From Weissella tructae (lineage in GTDB: Bacteria; Bacillota; Bacilli; Lactobacillales; Lactobacillaceae), in NCBI RefSeq assembly GCF_000732905.1, contig NZ_CP007588.1:434001-498000 (forward strand): DNA of 64,000 nucleotides. Direction: 5' to 3'. The translations under genes were made by a program, and so were the position numbers. Each line of letters opens with the position of its first letter. The first letter of the stretch is position 1. The notes beneath the pieces are model-generated. The model was not told where the DNA came from and did not search any database. It saw only the letters and a program-made list of their open reading frames with translations. Positions 31,657 through 39,691 of the stretch are shown piece by piece.

Positions 31657-32601
31657 ATGAGCGCACAAACACAAATTATGGCTCAAATTGAAGCCGCATC
31701 AACAATTGTGATTCATCGGCATCAACGTCCTGATCCAGACGCAGTCGGATCACAACAAGGGCTTGCAACCATTTTAAAAGCAAGCTTCCCTGAAAAGACA
31801 ATCTATTCTGTAGGAAAGCAAGTACCAAGTATGGCTTGGATGGGTGAGATGGATATCATCCCAGACGAAGTATACGATACTGCTTTGGTTATTGTGACTG
31901 ATACAGCAAACGAACCACGTGTTGACGACCGTCGTTACGACTATGCAAAGACATTGGTAAAGATTGACCACCATCCTAATGATGAACCATTTGGTGATTA
32001 TTCTTGGATTGATGATACAGCATCTTCAACATCTGAAATGATCTACCGTTTCTATGCAGAATTCTCAGATAAGTTAACGATGACACAAGATAGTGCATCA
32101 TACTTATACTCAGGAATCATTGGAGATACAGGTCGTTTCTTGCATGCGACAACGCCAGAGACAATGGAAACTGCAGCTGCTTTAATGCGCTTTGGTTTTG
32201 ATTGGACAGCGATGACACAACGCATGGATACGATTTCTTTGGAAGCAGCTAAGGCAACAAGTTACGTATATGATCACATGGTCTTAACACCTGAAGGGGT
32301 AGGATACATTATCCTGGATCATGAAACACTAACGCAATTTGACTTAGGTGATTACAGTACAGCCTTTATCGTGCCTGTATTAGGAAGTATCGATCAAGCT
32401 AAGGCTTGGGTTGTCTTTGAAGAACAAGAAGAAGGATTCTACCGCGCCCGCCTACGTTCACGTAATATTGTGATTAACAATGTTGCTAAGCGTCATGGAG
32501 GAGGAGGACATAAGTTTGCCTCTGGTGCGATTGCAGAAAATATTGATGAAGTTCATGACATTATCAATGAAATGAAAGAGACATTGAAGGAGCAGGCTTA
32601 A
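31657..32601 (+). CDS. nrnA: DHH family phosphoesterase (NrnA-like oligoribonuclease/pAp phosphatase)
   Basis: A 314-residue bifunctional nanoRNase and 3'-phosphoadenosine-5'-phosphate phosphatase type protein. DHH-domain motifs are VIHRHQRPDPDAVGSQ (DxD), VIVTDTAN, KIDHHPND (DHH) and YSGIIGDTGRF. The DHHA1 domain ends in AKRHGGGGHKFASGA, the substrate-binding GGGH motif. Length matches NrnA. Its TAA overlaps the ATG of the DEAD-box helicase gene (TAATG), so the two are translationally coupled. That places short-RNA clearance with RNA unwinding in one RNA-decay operon. Confidence 0.9.
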   Translation: MSAQTQIMAQIEAASTIVIHRHQRPDPDAVGSQQGLATILKASFPEKTIYSVGKQVPSMAWMGEMDIIPDEVYDTALVIVTDTANEPRVDDRRYDYAKTLVKIDHHPNDEPFGDYSWIDDTASSTSEMIYRFYAEFSDKLTMTQDSASYLYSGIIGDTGRFLHATTPETMETAAALMRFGFDWTAMTQRMDTISLEAAKATSYVYDHMVLTPEGVGYIILDHETLTQFDLGDYSTAFIVPVLGSIDQAKAWVVFEEQEEGFYRARLRSRNIVINNVAKRHGGGGHKFASGAIAENIDEVHDIINEMKETLKEQA

Positions 32602-33953
32602 TGGCTAAATTTACAGATTATAATCTACGTCCCGAAATTTACCGTGGACTAGAAGCAATTCGCTTCACAACGCCAACGCCAGTTCAAGAACGTTTTATCC
32701 CAGTTGTCCTACAAGGACGCTCAGTGGTAGGACAATCACAAACTGGTTCTGGAAAGACACACGCATTTTTGATTCCAATTTTTGAGAAGCTAGATGTTAA
32801 TGCTAAGCAAGTACAAGCAATTATCACAACACCTTCACGTGAATTGGCACAACAAATTTACGATGCTAGCCAAAAGATGGCCGATGCATTCCCTGAAGAC
32901 GCACGTCCAAAGGTTGGTGTTTACGTTGGTGGAACTGACAAGGCACGTCAAATTCAACAATTGCAAAACAACCAACCACAAATCGTGATTGGAACACCAG
33001 GTCGTATCAAGGACTTGTACAAGAGTGGTGCTTTGGATATCCATACTGCAAAGACATTGGTTATCGACGAAGCCGACATGACAATGGACTTAGGATTTAT
33101 GCCTGAAGTTGATGCCATTGCGGGTGCATTGCCTGAAAACCTACAAATGTTGGTTTTCTCAGCAACAATTCCACAAAAGCTACAACCATTCTTGAAGAAG
33201 TACCTAAGCAACCCAGTTGTGGATGAAATTCCAACAACAACTGTTATTGCACCAACAATTGAAAACATTTTGTTGGAAACAAAGGGTAAAGAAAAGGATC
33301 AAGTTGTTTATGATCTTTTGACAATGGGAGACCCATACATGGCCTTGGTATTTACAAATACTAAGGAACGTGCGAAGGAACTTTCTCGTAACTTGAAAGA
33401 ACGTGGATTGAAGGTTGCGGAAATCCACGGTGGTATCCAACCACGTGAACGTCGTCGTACAATGAATCAAATCCAACACTTGGACTATCAATATGTTGTT
33501 GCGACTGACTTGGCCGCACGTGGAATTGATATCCCAGGAGTTTCATTGATCATTAACGATGGTATTCCGAATGACCTAGAATTCTTCGTTCACCGTGTTG
33601 GTCGTACTGGACGTAACGGTATGGATGGTCGTGCAATTACATTGTACTCACCAGATGAAGAAGATAAGGTTGCAGCGGTTGAACAATTAGGTGTTACTTT
33701 CGAACCAATGGCATTGAAGAAGGGTGAACTAACACCTGGATTTGACCGTCGTCGTCGTAAGCAACGTTCAAAGTCTTCAGAAAAGCTAGATCCAACAATG
33801 ATTGGAATGGTTAAGAAGAAGAAGAAGACTGTTAAGCCTGGTTACAAGCGTCGTATTAAGAACGAAATTGCTCGTGATGCGAAGTACAAGAAGCGTATTG
33901 AACAACGTCAAACAGACCGTGCAACACGTAAGGCTCGTAAGCAACAAGGGTAA
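32601..33953 (+). CDS. cshB: DEAD-box RNA helicase (CshB-like)
   Basis: A 450-residue ATP-dependent RNA helicase for cold adaptation, ribosome assembly and mRNA turnover. Ordered motifs: F...TPVQERFIP (Q motif), GQSQTGSGKTHAF (I), TTPSRELAQQ (Ia), GTPGRIKDL (Ib), VIDEADM (II, DEAD), FSATIP (III), VFTNTKERAKELSRNL (IV), VATDLAARGIDI (V) and HRVGRTGRNG (VI). A basic tail (RRRRKQRSKSSEK onward, about 375-450) likely binds RNA. The TAATG coupling to nrnA and CshB-type length support the assignment; CshA is usually longer. Confidence 0.93.
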   Translation: MAKFTDYNLRPEIYRGLEAIRFTTPTPVQERFIPVVLQGRSVVGQSQTGSGKTHAFLIPIFEKLDVNAKQVQAIITTPSRELAQQIYDASQKMADAFPEDARPKVGVYVGGTDKARQIQQLQNNQPQIVIGTPGRIKDLYKSGALDIHTAKTLVIDEADMTMDLGFMPEVDAIAGALPENLQMLVFSATIPQKLQPFLKKYLSNPVVDEIPTTTVIAPTIENILLETKGKEKDQVVYDLLTMGDPYMALVFTNTKERAKELSRNLKERGLKVAEIHGGIQPRERRRTMNQIQHLDYQYVVATDLAARGIDIPGVSLIINDGIPNDLEFFVHRVGRTGRNGMDGRAITLYSPDEEDKVAAVEQLGVTFEPMALKKGELTPGFDRRRRKQRSKSSEKLDPTMIGMVKKKKKTVKPGYKRRIKNEIARDAKYKKRIEQRQTDRATRKARKQQG

Positions 33954-33959
33954 TACATT

Positions 33960-33985
33960 AAGCTGACTTAGGTCAGCTTTTTTTG
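33960..33985 (+). terminator. Intrinsic terminator after the helicase gene
   Basis: AAGCTGAC (33960-33967) pairs with GTCAGCTT (33972-33979), loop TTAG, T-run. Confidence 0.93.
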
Positions 33986-34089
33986 TATCTTCATTTTGGT
34001 TCGCCCTAACTTTTAAGGTTTGATGTGCTATACTTGTAAACAATATTAATTAGAAACAATATATTTTGTGGGAAAAAGGGGCAAGAAAG

Positions 34090-34686
34090 ATGAAGGCACA
34101 TACGCTGTCAGATAAAGAAAAGGCAGAAATGGGACAACTGTACAATTCAGATAAAGATAAAGAGTTAATTGACCAACGATTGGTTGCACGTAATCGTTGT
34201 TTTCAATATAATCAACTTTTGCCCGTGCAGGTAGATGCACAACAAACTTTATTGGCAGATTTTTTTGGTGAAACAGGTGATGACTTAACAATCATGGCAC
34301 CATTCCATTGTGATTACGGGGAAAACATTTATATTGGTCAGAATTTTTATGCGCAATATAATCTAGTGATTTTGGACGCTGCGGTCGTGACAATTGGGGA
34401 TAACGTCGTTGTGGGGCCTAATTGTACGTTCACGACATCTGGTTATCCGTTAGACGTCGAGCAACGTGAATCAGGACTAGAATACGCCTATCCAATTACG
34501 ATTGGTGATGATGTTTGGATTGGGGCCAATGTTGTGATCAATCCGGGTGTAACGATTGGTGCTGGGGCTGTTATTGGGGCCGGTGCAGTCGTAACGCGTG
34601 ACATTCCTGAACATGTGGTGGCTGCAGGTAATCCAGCAGAAGTGATGCGCGAATTACGTTACGAAGATAAATTGAAATACCAATAA
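34090..34686 (+). CDS. Sugar O-acetyltransferase-like hexapeptide protein (catalytic His replaced)
   Basis: A 198-residue left-handed beta-helix protein of the maltose/galactoside acetyltransferase (Maa/LacA) family, which moves acetyl from acetyl-CoA to sugar hydroxyls. It shows the Mac N-terminal helix region (MGQLYNSDKDKEL), DYGENIYIGQNFYAQYNLVI, ITIGDDVWIGANVVINPGVT and VVTRDIPEHVVAAGNPAEVM. Where family members have a catalytic His followed by Pro (GHP or THP), this has SGYPLDVEQR, with Tyr at about residue 119; activity may be lost or changed. ATG 34090 is preferred to an upstream TTG at 34066. Its stop is about 20 bp before the alaS promoter. Confidence 0.85.
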   Translation: MKAHTLSDKEKAEMGQLYNSDKDKELIDQRLVARNRCFQYNQLLPVQVDAQQTLLADFFGETGDDLTIMAPFHCDYGENIYIGQNFYAQYNLVILDAAVVTIGDNVVVGPNCTFTTSGYPLDVEQRESGLEYAYPITIGDDVWIGANVVINPGVTIGAGAVIGAGAVVTRDIPEHVVAAGNPAEVMRELRYEDKLKYQ

Positions 34687-34703
34687 ACGGTGAGAAATGG
34701 GTA

Positions 34704-34732
34704 TTCAAGCCAGCAATTGTGTGTGGTATAAT
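34704..34732 (+). promoter_or_regulatory. Promoter of the alaS T-box transcript
   Basis: TTCAAG (34704-34709), 17 bp, TATAAT (34727-34732) with an extended TGG. Confidence 0.7.
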
Positions 34733-34738
34733 GAATGT

Positions 34739-34960
34739 GTTGGATAGAAAGATTAGCCAGTAGACTCAGAGACGTTACGGTTGGTGCAAGTAACGCTACT
34801 TAATCTTTTTGCTCCCAACGGTAATAACGATTATGAAAATAATCCGCTAATCAGCGTTAACGATCTATTAAGAGGTAATGATGGCAGACAATCATTGCAA
34901 ACAGAGTGGTACCGCGTTAATGCGTCTCTGATTTGTAGTGGTTTTCTGTCTTTTTTTATA
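34739..34960 (+). promoter_or_regulatory. T-box riboswitch (tRNA-Ala responsive)
   Basis: Stem I base GTTGG/CCAAC and AAAGATTA/TAATCTTT bracket a specifier loop whose codon is GCT (34811-34813), i.e. alanine. The distal part contains AGAGACG and GGTTGGTGCAAG. The conserved T-box AGAGTGGTACCGCG is at about 34903-34916. Its TGGT can pair with the uncharged tRNA-Ala 3' end, and AGAG/CTCT forms the antiterminator. A T-run (34951-34957) marks the terminator. Uncharged tRNA-Ala should allow read-through into alaS. Confidence 0.95.
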
Positions 34961-34983
34961 TATTTAAGAAGTGAGGCAACATT

Positions 34984-37620
34984 ATGAAAGAATTATCATC
35001 TGCTGAAACACGTGATATGTTCTTGCGTTTCTTTGAAAGTAAAGGACACAGCATTGAACCATCACAACCATTGATTCCAAAGGATGACCCAACCCTTTTG
35101 TGGATTAATGCAGGAGTTGCAACATTGAAGAAGTACTTCGATGGAAGTGTTATTCCTAAGAACCGTCGTATTACAAATGCGCAAAAGGCCATTCGTACCA
35201 ACGACATCGAAAATGTTGGACATACAGCACGTCACCACACATTGTTCGAAATGATGGGGAACTTCTCAATCGGAGATTACTTCAAGACTGATGCCATTCC
35301 ATTTGCATGGGAACTTTTGACAAGCCCAGAATGGTATGACATTGACCCAGAAAAGCTATATGTAACTGTGTACCCAAATGACACAGAAGCAAAGCGTATC
35401 TGGTTAGAAGAAGTTGGTATTGACCCAACTCACGTTTACGAAGAAGCAGATAACTTCTGGGATATCGGTGAAGGTCCTTCAGGTCCTGACACAGAAATCT
35501 TCTTTGACCGTGGACCACGTTTTAATGCCGAAGACGAAAATGAAAACTACCCTGGTGGTGAAAATGATCGTTACCTTGAAATTTGGAACATTGTGTTCTC
35601 ACAATACAACCACTTGCCTGGTTTGACAGATAATAAAGATTATCCTGAACTACCACACAAGAACATCGATACGGGGATGGGTCTAGAACGTTTGGTTTCT
35701 GTTTTCCAAAATGCAGACACAAACTTTGAAACTGACTTGTTCATGCCAATCATCGAAAAGGTTGAAGCTCTTTCAGGGCTTAAGTATGGTGAAGATGCAG
35801 AACGCGATATTTCATTCAAGGTGATTGCGGACCACGCACGTGCGGTCACATTCGCAATTGGTGATGGTGCTTTGCCATCAAATGAAGGTCGTGGATACAT
35901 TATTCGTCGTTTGCTACGTCGTGCCGTGTTGCACGGTCGCAAGCTAGGTATCGAACAATCATTTATTAATGAATTAGTACCTGTTGTGGCAAACATCATG
36001 CAAGCTTACTACCCAGAAGTTAAGGAAAACGAAGAATACATTGCGTCTATCGTTGTCGCTGAAGAAGTTCGTTTTAACAAGACTTTGACTGCTGGACTAG
36101 CATTGTTGGCTGATGTTATGGCCGACGCAACAGACACAATTGATGGTGCGGTTGCCTTTAAGATGTACGACACATATGGATTCCCATATGAATTGACAGT
36201 TGAAGCAGCTGAAGAAGCTGGTTTGACAGTTGATCGTGCAGGCTTTGACGCTGCCATGAAGGAACAACAAGAACGTGCGCGTGCAGCTCGTGGCACACAA
36301 GCCTCAATGGGTGTGCAAAACGAATTGTTGACGAACTTGGACACACCATCAACATACGTTGGTTGGTCTGAACTAGCCGTTGAAGAAGCACAAGCCGTCG
36401 CTATTATTGTTGATGGTGACTTGGTTGATGCTGTTTCAGATGGTTCAGCACAAGTTATCTTCAATGCAACACCTTTCTATGCAGAAATGGGAGGTCAAGT
36501 GGCTGATCATGGTGTTGTTTTGGATGCTGATGGTGAAGTTGTTGCCCGTGTCTTGGACGTTAAGAAGGCACCTAATGGACAACACTTGCATGAAGTAGAA
36601 GTACTTTCAACATTGGATAACAATGGTGTGTACCGTCTAGAAGTTGATCAAGCATACCATGCTGCAATTTCTAAGAACCACACTGCAACACACATGCTTG
36701 ACCAAGCTATCCGTAACATTTTGGGTGAACACTCAACACAAGCCGGATCATTGGTTAACGCTGATGGTTTGCGTTATGACTTCACTTACAATGGTGCCGT
36801 TCCAGCAGAAAAGTTGGCTGAAATTGAAGATTTGATTAATCAAAAGATTATTGAAAACTTGCCAATTTCATGGGTTGAAACAGACCTAGAATCAGCTAAG
36901 AAGCTAGGAGCAGTTGCTGTCTTTACTGAAAAGTACGGTGAAAAGGTCCGTGTTGTTTCAATTGGTGACTTTAACATTGAATTTGATGGTGGAACACATG
37001 CTGTATCTACTGCTGAATTGGGAATGTTTAAGATTACTAGTGAACAAGGTACGGGAGCTGGTATTCGTCGTATCGAAGCCGTTACTGGTCAAGGTGCAAT
37101 GAACTTGTTTAAGCAACATGATGCTTGGTTGAACAAGGCCGTAGAACAAGTTAAGGCACCACAATTGAGCGAAGTGAATGACAAGATTGCTGCGCTTCAA
37201 AACGCTTTGAAGGATGCAGAACGTCAAGTACAAGCCCTAGAACAAAAGTTGGCGAACCAAAGTGCTAGTGATGCCTTCACACAAGTTGTTGAAGCTGGAT
37301 CACACACTTTGATTACTGCTGAATTGGCCGTTGAATCAATGGATGCATTGCGTGCGACTGCTGACAATTGGAAGCAAGCGTACCCATCTGATGTTCTAGT
37401 CCTTGCGGCTAACTTGGGTGATAAGGTAAACTTATTGGTAGCAGCATCACCTGATGCCATCTCAGATGGTATTAAGGCTGGTGATTTGATTAAAGCTATT
37501 GCCCCAGCAATTGGTGGTGGTGGTGGTGGTCGTCCAGATATGGCGCAAGCTGGTGGGAAGAATCCTGCTGGAATTACGACCGCATTTGAACAAGCGAACG
37601 ATTGGTTAGCTGCGAAATAA
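34984..37620 (+). CDS. alaS: Alanine--tRNA ligase
   Basis: An 878-residue class II aminoacyl-tRNA synthetase. Catalytic core motifs ([42 protein letters not shown]) are followed by the tRNA-recognition helices, an editing domain with [13 protein letters not shown] (HxxxH zinc ligands, about 566-570) and a C-terminal DHHA1 domain ending in [15 protein letters not shown]. The third zinc ligand of the editing site, Cys in the usual CGGTH, is Asp668 here (FDGGTH), which could alter serine/glycine proofreading. The start is immediately after the T-box region (ATG 34984, SD GTGAGG). Control by tRNA-Ala charging is expected. The gene ends 21 bp before ireB. Confidence 0.96.
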   Translation: MKELSSAETRDMFLRFFESKGHSIEPSQPLIPKDDPTLLWINAGVATLKKYFDGSVIPKNRRITNAQKAIRTNDIENVGHTARHHTLFEMMGNFSIGDYFKTDAIPFAWELLTSPEWYDIDPEKLYVTVYPNDTEAKRIWLEEVGIDPTHVYEEADNFWDIGEGPSGPDTEIFFDRGPRFNAEDENENYPGGENDRYLEIWNIVFSQYNHLPGLTDNKDYPELPHKNIDTGMGLERLVSVFQNADTNFETDLFMPIIEKVEALSGLKYGEDAERDISFKVIADHARAVTFAIGDGALPSNEGRGYIIRRLLRRAVLHGRKLGIEQSFINELVPVVANIMQAYYPEVKENEEYIASIVVAEEVRFNKTLTAGLALLADVMADATDTIDGAVAFKMYDTYGFPYELTVEAAEEAGLTVDRAGFDAAMKEQQERARAARGTQASMGVQNELLTNLDTPSTYVGWSELAVEEAQAVAIIVDGDLVDAVSDGSAQVIFNATPFYAEMGGQVADHGVVLDADGEVVARVLDVKKAPNGQHLHEVEVLSTLDNNGVYRLEVDQAYHAAISKNHTATHMLDQAIRNILGEHSTQAGSLVNADGLRYDFTYNGAVPAEKLAEIEDLINQKIIENLPISWVETDLESAKKLGAVAVFTEKYGEKVRVVSIGDFNIEFDGGTHAVSTAELGMFKITSEQGTGAGIRRIEAVTGQGAMNLFKQHDAWLNKAVEQVKAPQLSEVNDKIAALQNALKDAERQVQALEQKLANQSASDAFTQVVEAGSHTLITAELAVESMDALRATADNWKQAYPSDVLVLAANLGDKVNLLVAASPDAISDGIKAGDLIKAIAPAIGGGGGGRPDMAQAGGKNPAGITTAFEQANDWLAAK

Positions 37621-37641
37621 CAGCTAGGAAAGAGGTGTTTT

Positions 37642-37893
37642 ATGAACTCACTAGATCACACAACTTTATTTAATGTAAATCGTAACGAAGATAACGATGT
37701 ACGTAAGATGTTAGAAACGGTATACGAGGCTTTGGAAGAAAAGGGTTACGACCCAACAAGTCAAATTGTTGGTTACTTAATTTCAAATGATCCAGCCTAC
37801 ATCCCACGTGTGAACGATGCGCGAAACTTGATTCGCAAATTCGAACGTGACGAAGTAATTGGTGCCTTGGTTAAGAATTACTTGGGTAAATAG
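37642..37893 (+). CDS. ireB: IreB family (UPF0297) regulatory phosphoprotein
   Basis: An 83-residue UPF0297/YrzL protein, read as [40 protein letters not shown] and [20 protein letters not shown]. In enterococci the orthologue IreB is a substrate of the PASTA kinase IreK and affects cephalosporin tolerance; that role here is inferred. A Thr-Thr pair near the N-terminus (residues 7-8) is the position of phosphorylation in IreB. alaS-ireB-ruvX-DUF1292 is a conserved Firmicute gene order. Its TAG abuts the next ATG with no gap. Confidence 0.92.
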   Translation: MNSLDHTTLFNVNRNEDNDVRKMLETVYEALEEKGYDPTSQIVGYLISNDPAYIPRVNDARNLIRKFERDEVIGALVKNYLGK

Positions 37894-38328
37894 ATGGGAC
37901 GCTTACTTGGTTTAGATGTAGGGTCACGTACCGTTGGTGTCGCAGTTTCTGACGTCTTTGGTTGGACATCACAAGCAGTTGAAATTATTCGTATCAATGA
38001 AGATGAAAAAGAATTCGGAATTGAACGTATGAAGGAACTGGTTGCAGAACAACAACCAACTGGCTTTGTGCTGGGACTACCCAAAAATATGAATAACACA
38101 TCAGGTCCTCGTGTTGAAGCTGCACAAGCTTACGGGGCCTTGTTAGAAGAAACATTTGGTTTGCCTGTTGATTATCAAGATGAACGCTTAACAACCGTTG
38201 AAGCGGAACGTATGTTAGTTGAAAAAGCTGATGCGTCACGTAAGAAGCGGAAGCAAGTTATTGATAAATTGGCAGCAGCCTTGATTTTACAAAACTATCT
38301 TGACCGTAAAGGACCACTGGTCAAGTAA
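37894..38328 (+). CDS. ruvX: Holliday junction resolvase-like protein RuvX (YqgF)
   Basis: A 144-residue RNase H-fold nuclease family protein associated with junction resolution and pre-16S rRNA maturation. It begins [20 protein letters not shown] (first catalytic Asp in LDVGxxxxGVA), then [15 protein letters not shown] (GLPxxMdGxxG), [16 protein letters not shown] (DERxTT) and [20 protein letters not shown] (last acidic Asp). All catalytic positions look intact. The start directly follows the ireB stop. Confidence 0.94.
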   Translation: MGRLLGLDVGSRTVGVAVSDVFGWTSQAVEIIRINEDEKEFGIERMKELVAEQQPTGFVLGLPKNMNNTSGPRVEAAQAYGALLEETFGLPVDYQDERLTTVEAERMLVEKADASRKKRKQVIDKLAAALILQNYLDRKGPLVK

Positions 38329-38344
38329 TTAAAGGAGCAATAAT

Positions 38345-38623
38345 ATGAGCAATGTAAACGAAGAACAAGATATTATCTCATTGTTTAACGAACAAGGAGA
38401 TGAAGAATTATTTGAAGTGTTGTTCTCATTCCACGATGATGATTACAACAAGGATTACATTTTTGTATACCCTGCAGGCGCTGATTTGGATGAAGGTGTA
38501 GACATCTTCCCATTCATCGTTAACAGCAAGGATACAGAAGGTACTTTCGATGAAATCGAAGACGATGCTGAATTTGAAATGGTTAGCGAAGCGTTGAACC
38601 GTTACTTGGATGAAGCTGAATAA
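38345..38623 (+). CDS. DUF1292 domain protein (YrzB-like), copy 1
   Basis: A 92-residue acidic protein of the DUF1292 family: LFEVLFSFHDDDYNKDYIFV, YPAGADLDEGVDIFPFIVNS and FEMVSEALNRYLDE. It usually follows ruvX in Bacilli; function unknown. SD AAAGGAGC precedes ATG 38345. A terminator separates it from a second copy. Confidence 0.9.
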   Translation: MSNVNEEQDIISLFNEQGDEELFEVLFSFHDDDYNKDYIFVYPAGADLDEGVDIFPFIVNSKDTEGTFDEIEDDAEFEMVSEALNRYLDEAE

Positions 38624-38633
38624 TTAAAAAATT

Positions 38634-38661
38634 GAGCCACCGATTGCCGGGGCTCTTTTTT
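38634..38661 (+). terminator. Intrinsic terminator between the two DUF1292 genes
   Basis: GAGCC (38634-38638) with GGCTC (38651-38655), continued inward by CCG/CGG, then six Ts. It lies only 16 bp before the second copy's ATG. Confidence 0.85.
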
Positions 38662-38676
38662 GTCAGGAGATATAAA

Positions 38677-38952
38677 ATGGTAGAAGCACAAAACGAAGAA
38701 ATTTTTGTCCTAACAGATGATGATGGAAATGAACAAACATTTGTAGAAATGTTCTCATTTGATTCAGAAGATTACGGAAAGTCATACATTGTATTGGCTC
38801 CAGACGTAGATACAGGTGAAGATGTGACTGTATTGCCATACATCTACAACCCAAATGATGAAAATGACACACTACAACCTGTGGAAACACAAGAAGAATT
38901 CGACATGATTGAAGAAGTGATGAACACATTGTTTGCGGATGGACACATCTAA
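38677..38952 (+). CDS. DUF1292 domain protein, copy 2
   Basis: A 91-residue paralogue of the preceding protein: VEMFSFDSEDYGKSYIVLAP, DVDTGEDVTVLPYIYNPNDE and FDMIEEVMNTLFADG. Both copies share the F-S-F-D-D/E-Y-K-Y-I pattern and C-terminal acidic helix but are clearly diverged, so the duplication is old. ATG 38677 is set by CAGGAGA 7-8 nt upstream; an upstream in-frame start at 38632 would lie in the terminator. No separate promoter was seen, so it depends on read-through or an unseen start. Confidence 0.88.
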   Translation: MVEAQNEEIFVLTDDDGNEQTFVEMFSFDSEDYGKSYIVLAPDVDTGEDVTVLPYIYNPNDENDTLQPVETQEEFDMIEEVMNTLFADGHI

Positions 38953-38976
38953 TCAAGCCGATTTGAATATCTAATT

Positions 38977-39019
38977 AAAAACCGCGTCTTTATTTATTGA
39001 AAATAAGGAGGCGGTTTTT
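38977..39019 (+). promoter_or_regulatory. Terminator-like hairpin containing the comEA ribosome-binding site
   Basis: AAAAACCGC (38977-38985) pairs perfectly with GCGGTTTTT (39011-39019). The inner part (CTTTATTTATTG against AAAATAAGG) can extend the stem. The comEA SD, AGGAGG (39006-39011), lies in the 3' side, and the T-run of the hairpin ends immediately before ATG 39020. It could terminate the upstream transcript and mask comEA translation at once. Confidence 0.72.
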
Positions 39020-39691
39020 ATGTGGGGAAAAATAACAGATAATCTGAAGGTTCTCTGGGATGCGTATCGGGCATGGATTGTTGCGCAAGTGATGACCATC
39101 GGAGTTTGTTTGGTTCTATGTGTCTATATGCAGGGACATCAGACGATCCCTGATCAAACAGAGGGGAATGATTCACAACGGACAGAATGGACGAGTGAAA
39201 TTACTAATGCGAAAACTAAAGCAACAACTGAGAAGGAAGATCAAGTAGTTAACACGACAGGGGCATGGTTCGTCGACGTCAAGGGGGCTGTTAAAAGGCC
39301 AGGCATCTATCAAATTCAAGGTGGAAAGCGGGTTATAGACGCCATAACTCTGGCTGGTGGACTACGTGGTGATGCCAATCTACAACAAATCAATCAGGCA
39401 ACTAAAGTCAGTGACGAAATGGTCATTGATGTCCCGGTGAAAGGTGATCAAACATCTGAATCAGCACAGACACAGAGTACGCATGGCACAGATGCGAAGA
39501 ATACCTTAGTTAACATTAATAAAGCGACTGAAGCAGAATTAATGACATTACCTGGCGTTGGACAAAAACGTGCACAAGATATCTTGGCGTATCGGGAAGA
39601 GAAACATTTTGCGAGTGTTGATGATTTGGGACAGGTGCAAGGGATTGGACCTAAAATGTTGGCGAAATTAACGCCGTTGGTTTGTGTGTGA
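39020..39691 (+). CDS. comEA: Competence protein ComEA (DNA receptor)
   Basis: A 223-residue membrane-anchored DNA-binding protein for transformation. One helix near residues 18-36 (AWIVAQVMTIGVCLVLCVYM) is followed by a charged/threonine-rich linker, then an SLBB domain (WFVDVKGAVKRPGIYQIQGG, VIDAITLAGGL). A C-terminal helix-hairpin-helix pair (VNINKATEAELMTLPGVGQK, FASVDDLGQVQGIGPKMLAK) binds dsDNA. Overlaps comEC by 4 bp or more. Translation is likely limited by the hairpin that holds its SD. Confidence 0.94.
   Translation: MWGKITDNLKVLWDAYRAWIVAQVMTIGVCLVLCVYMQGHQTIPDQTEGNDSQRTEWTSEITNAKTKATTEKEDQVVNTTGAWFVDVKGAVKRPGIYQIQGGKRVIDAITLAGGLRGDANLQQINQATKVSDEMVIDVPVKGDQTSESAQTQSTHGTDAKNTLVNINKATEAELMTLPGVGQKRAQDILAYREEKHFASVDDLGQVQGIGPKMLAKLTPLVCV

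Noticed and set aside
34781-34987. 68-codon open frame on the + strand before alaS
   Set aside because: It runs through the T-box riboswitch specifier, T-box and terminator; no SD and no protein-like composition.
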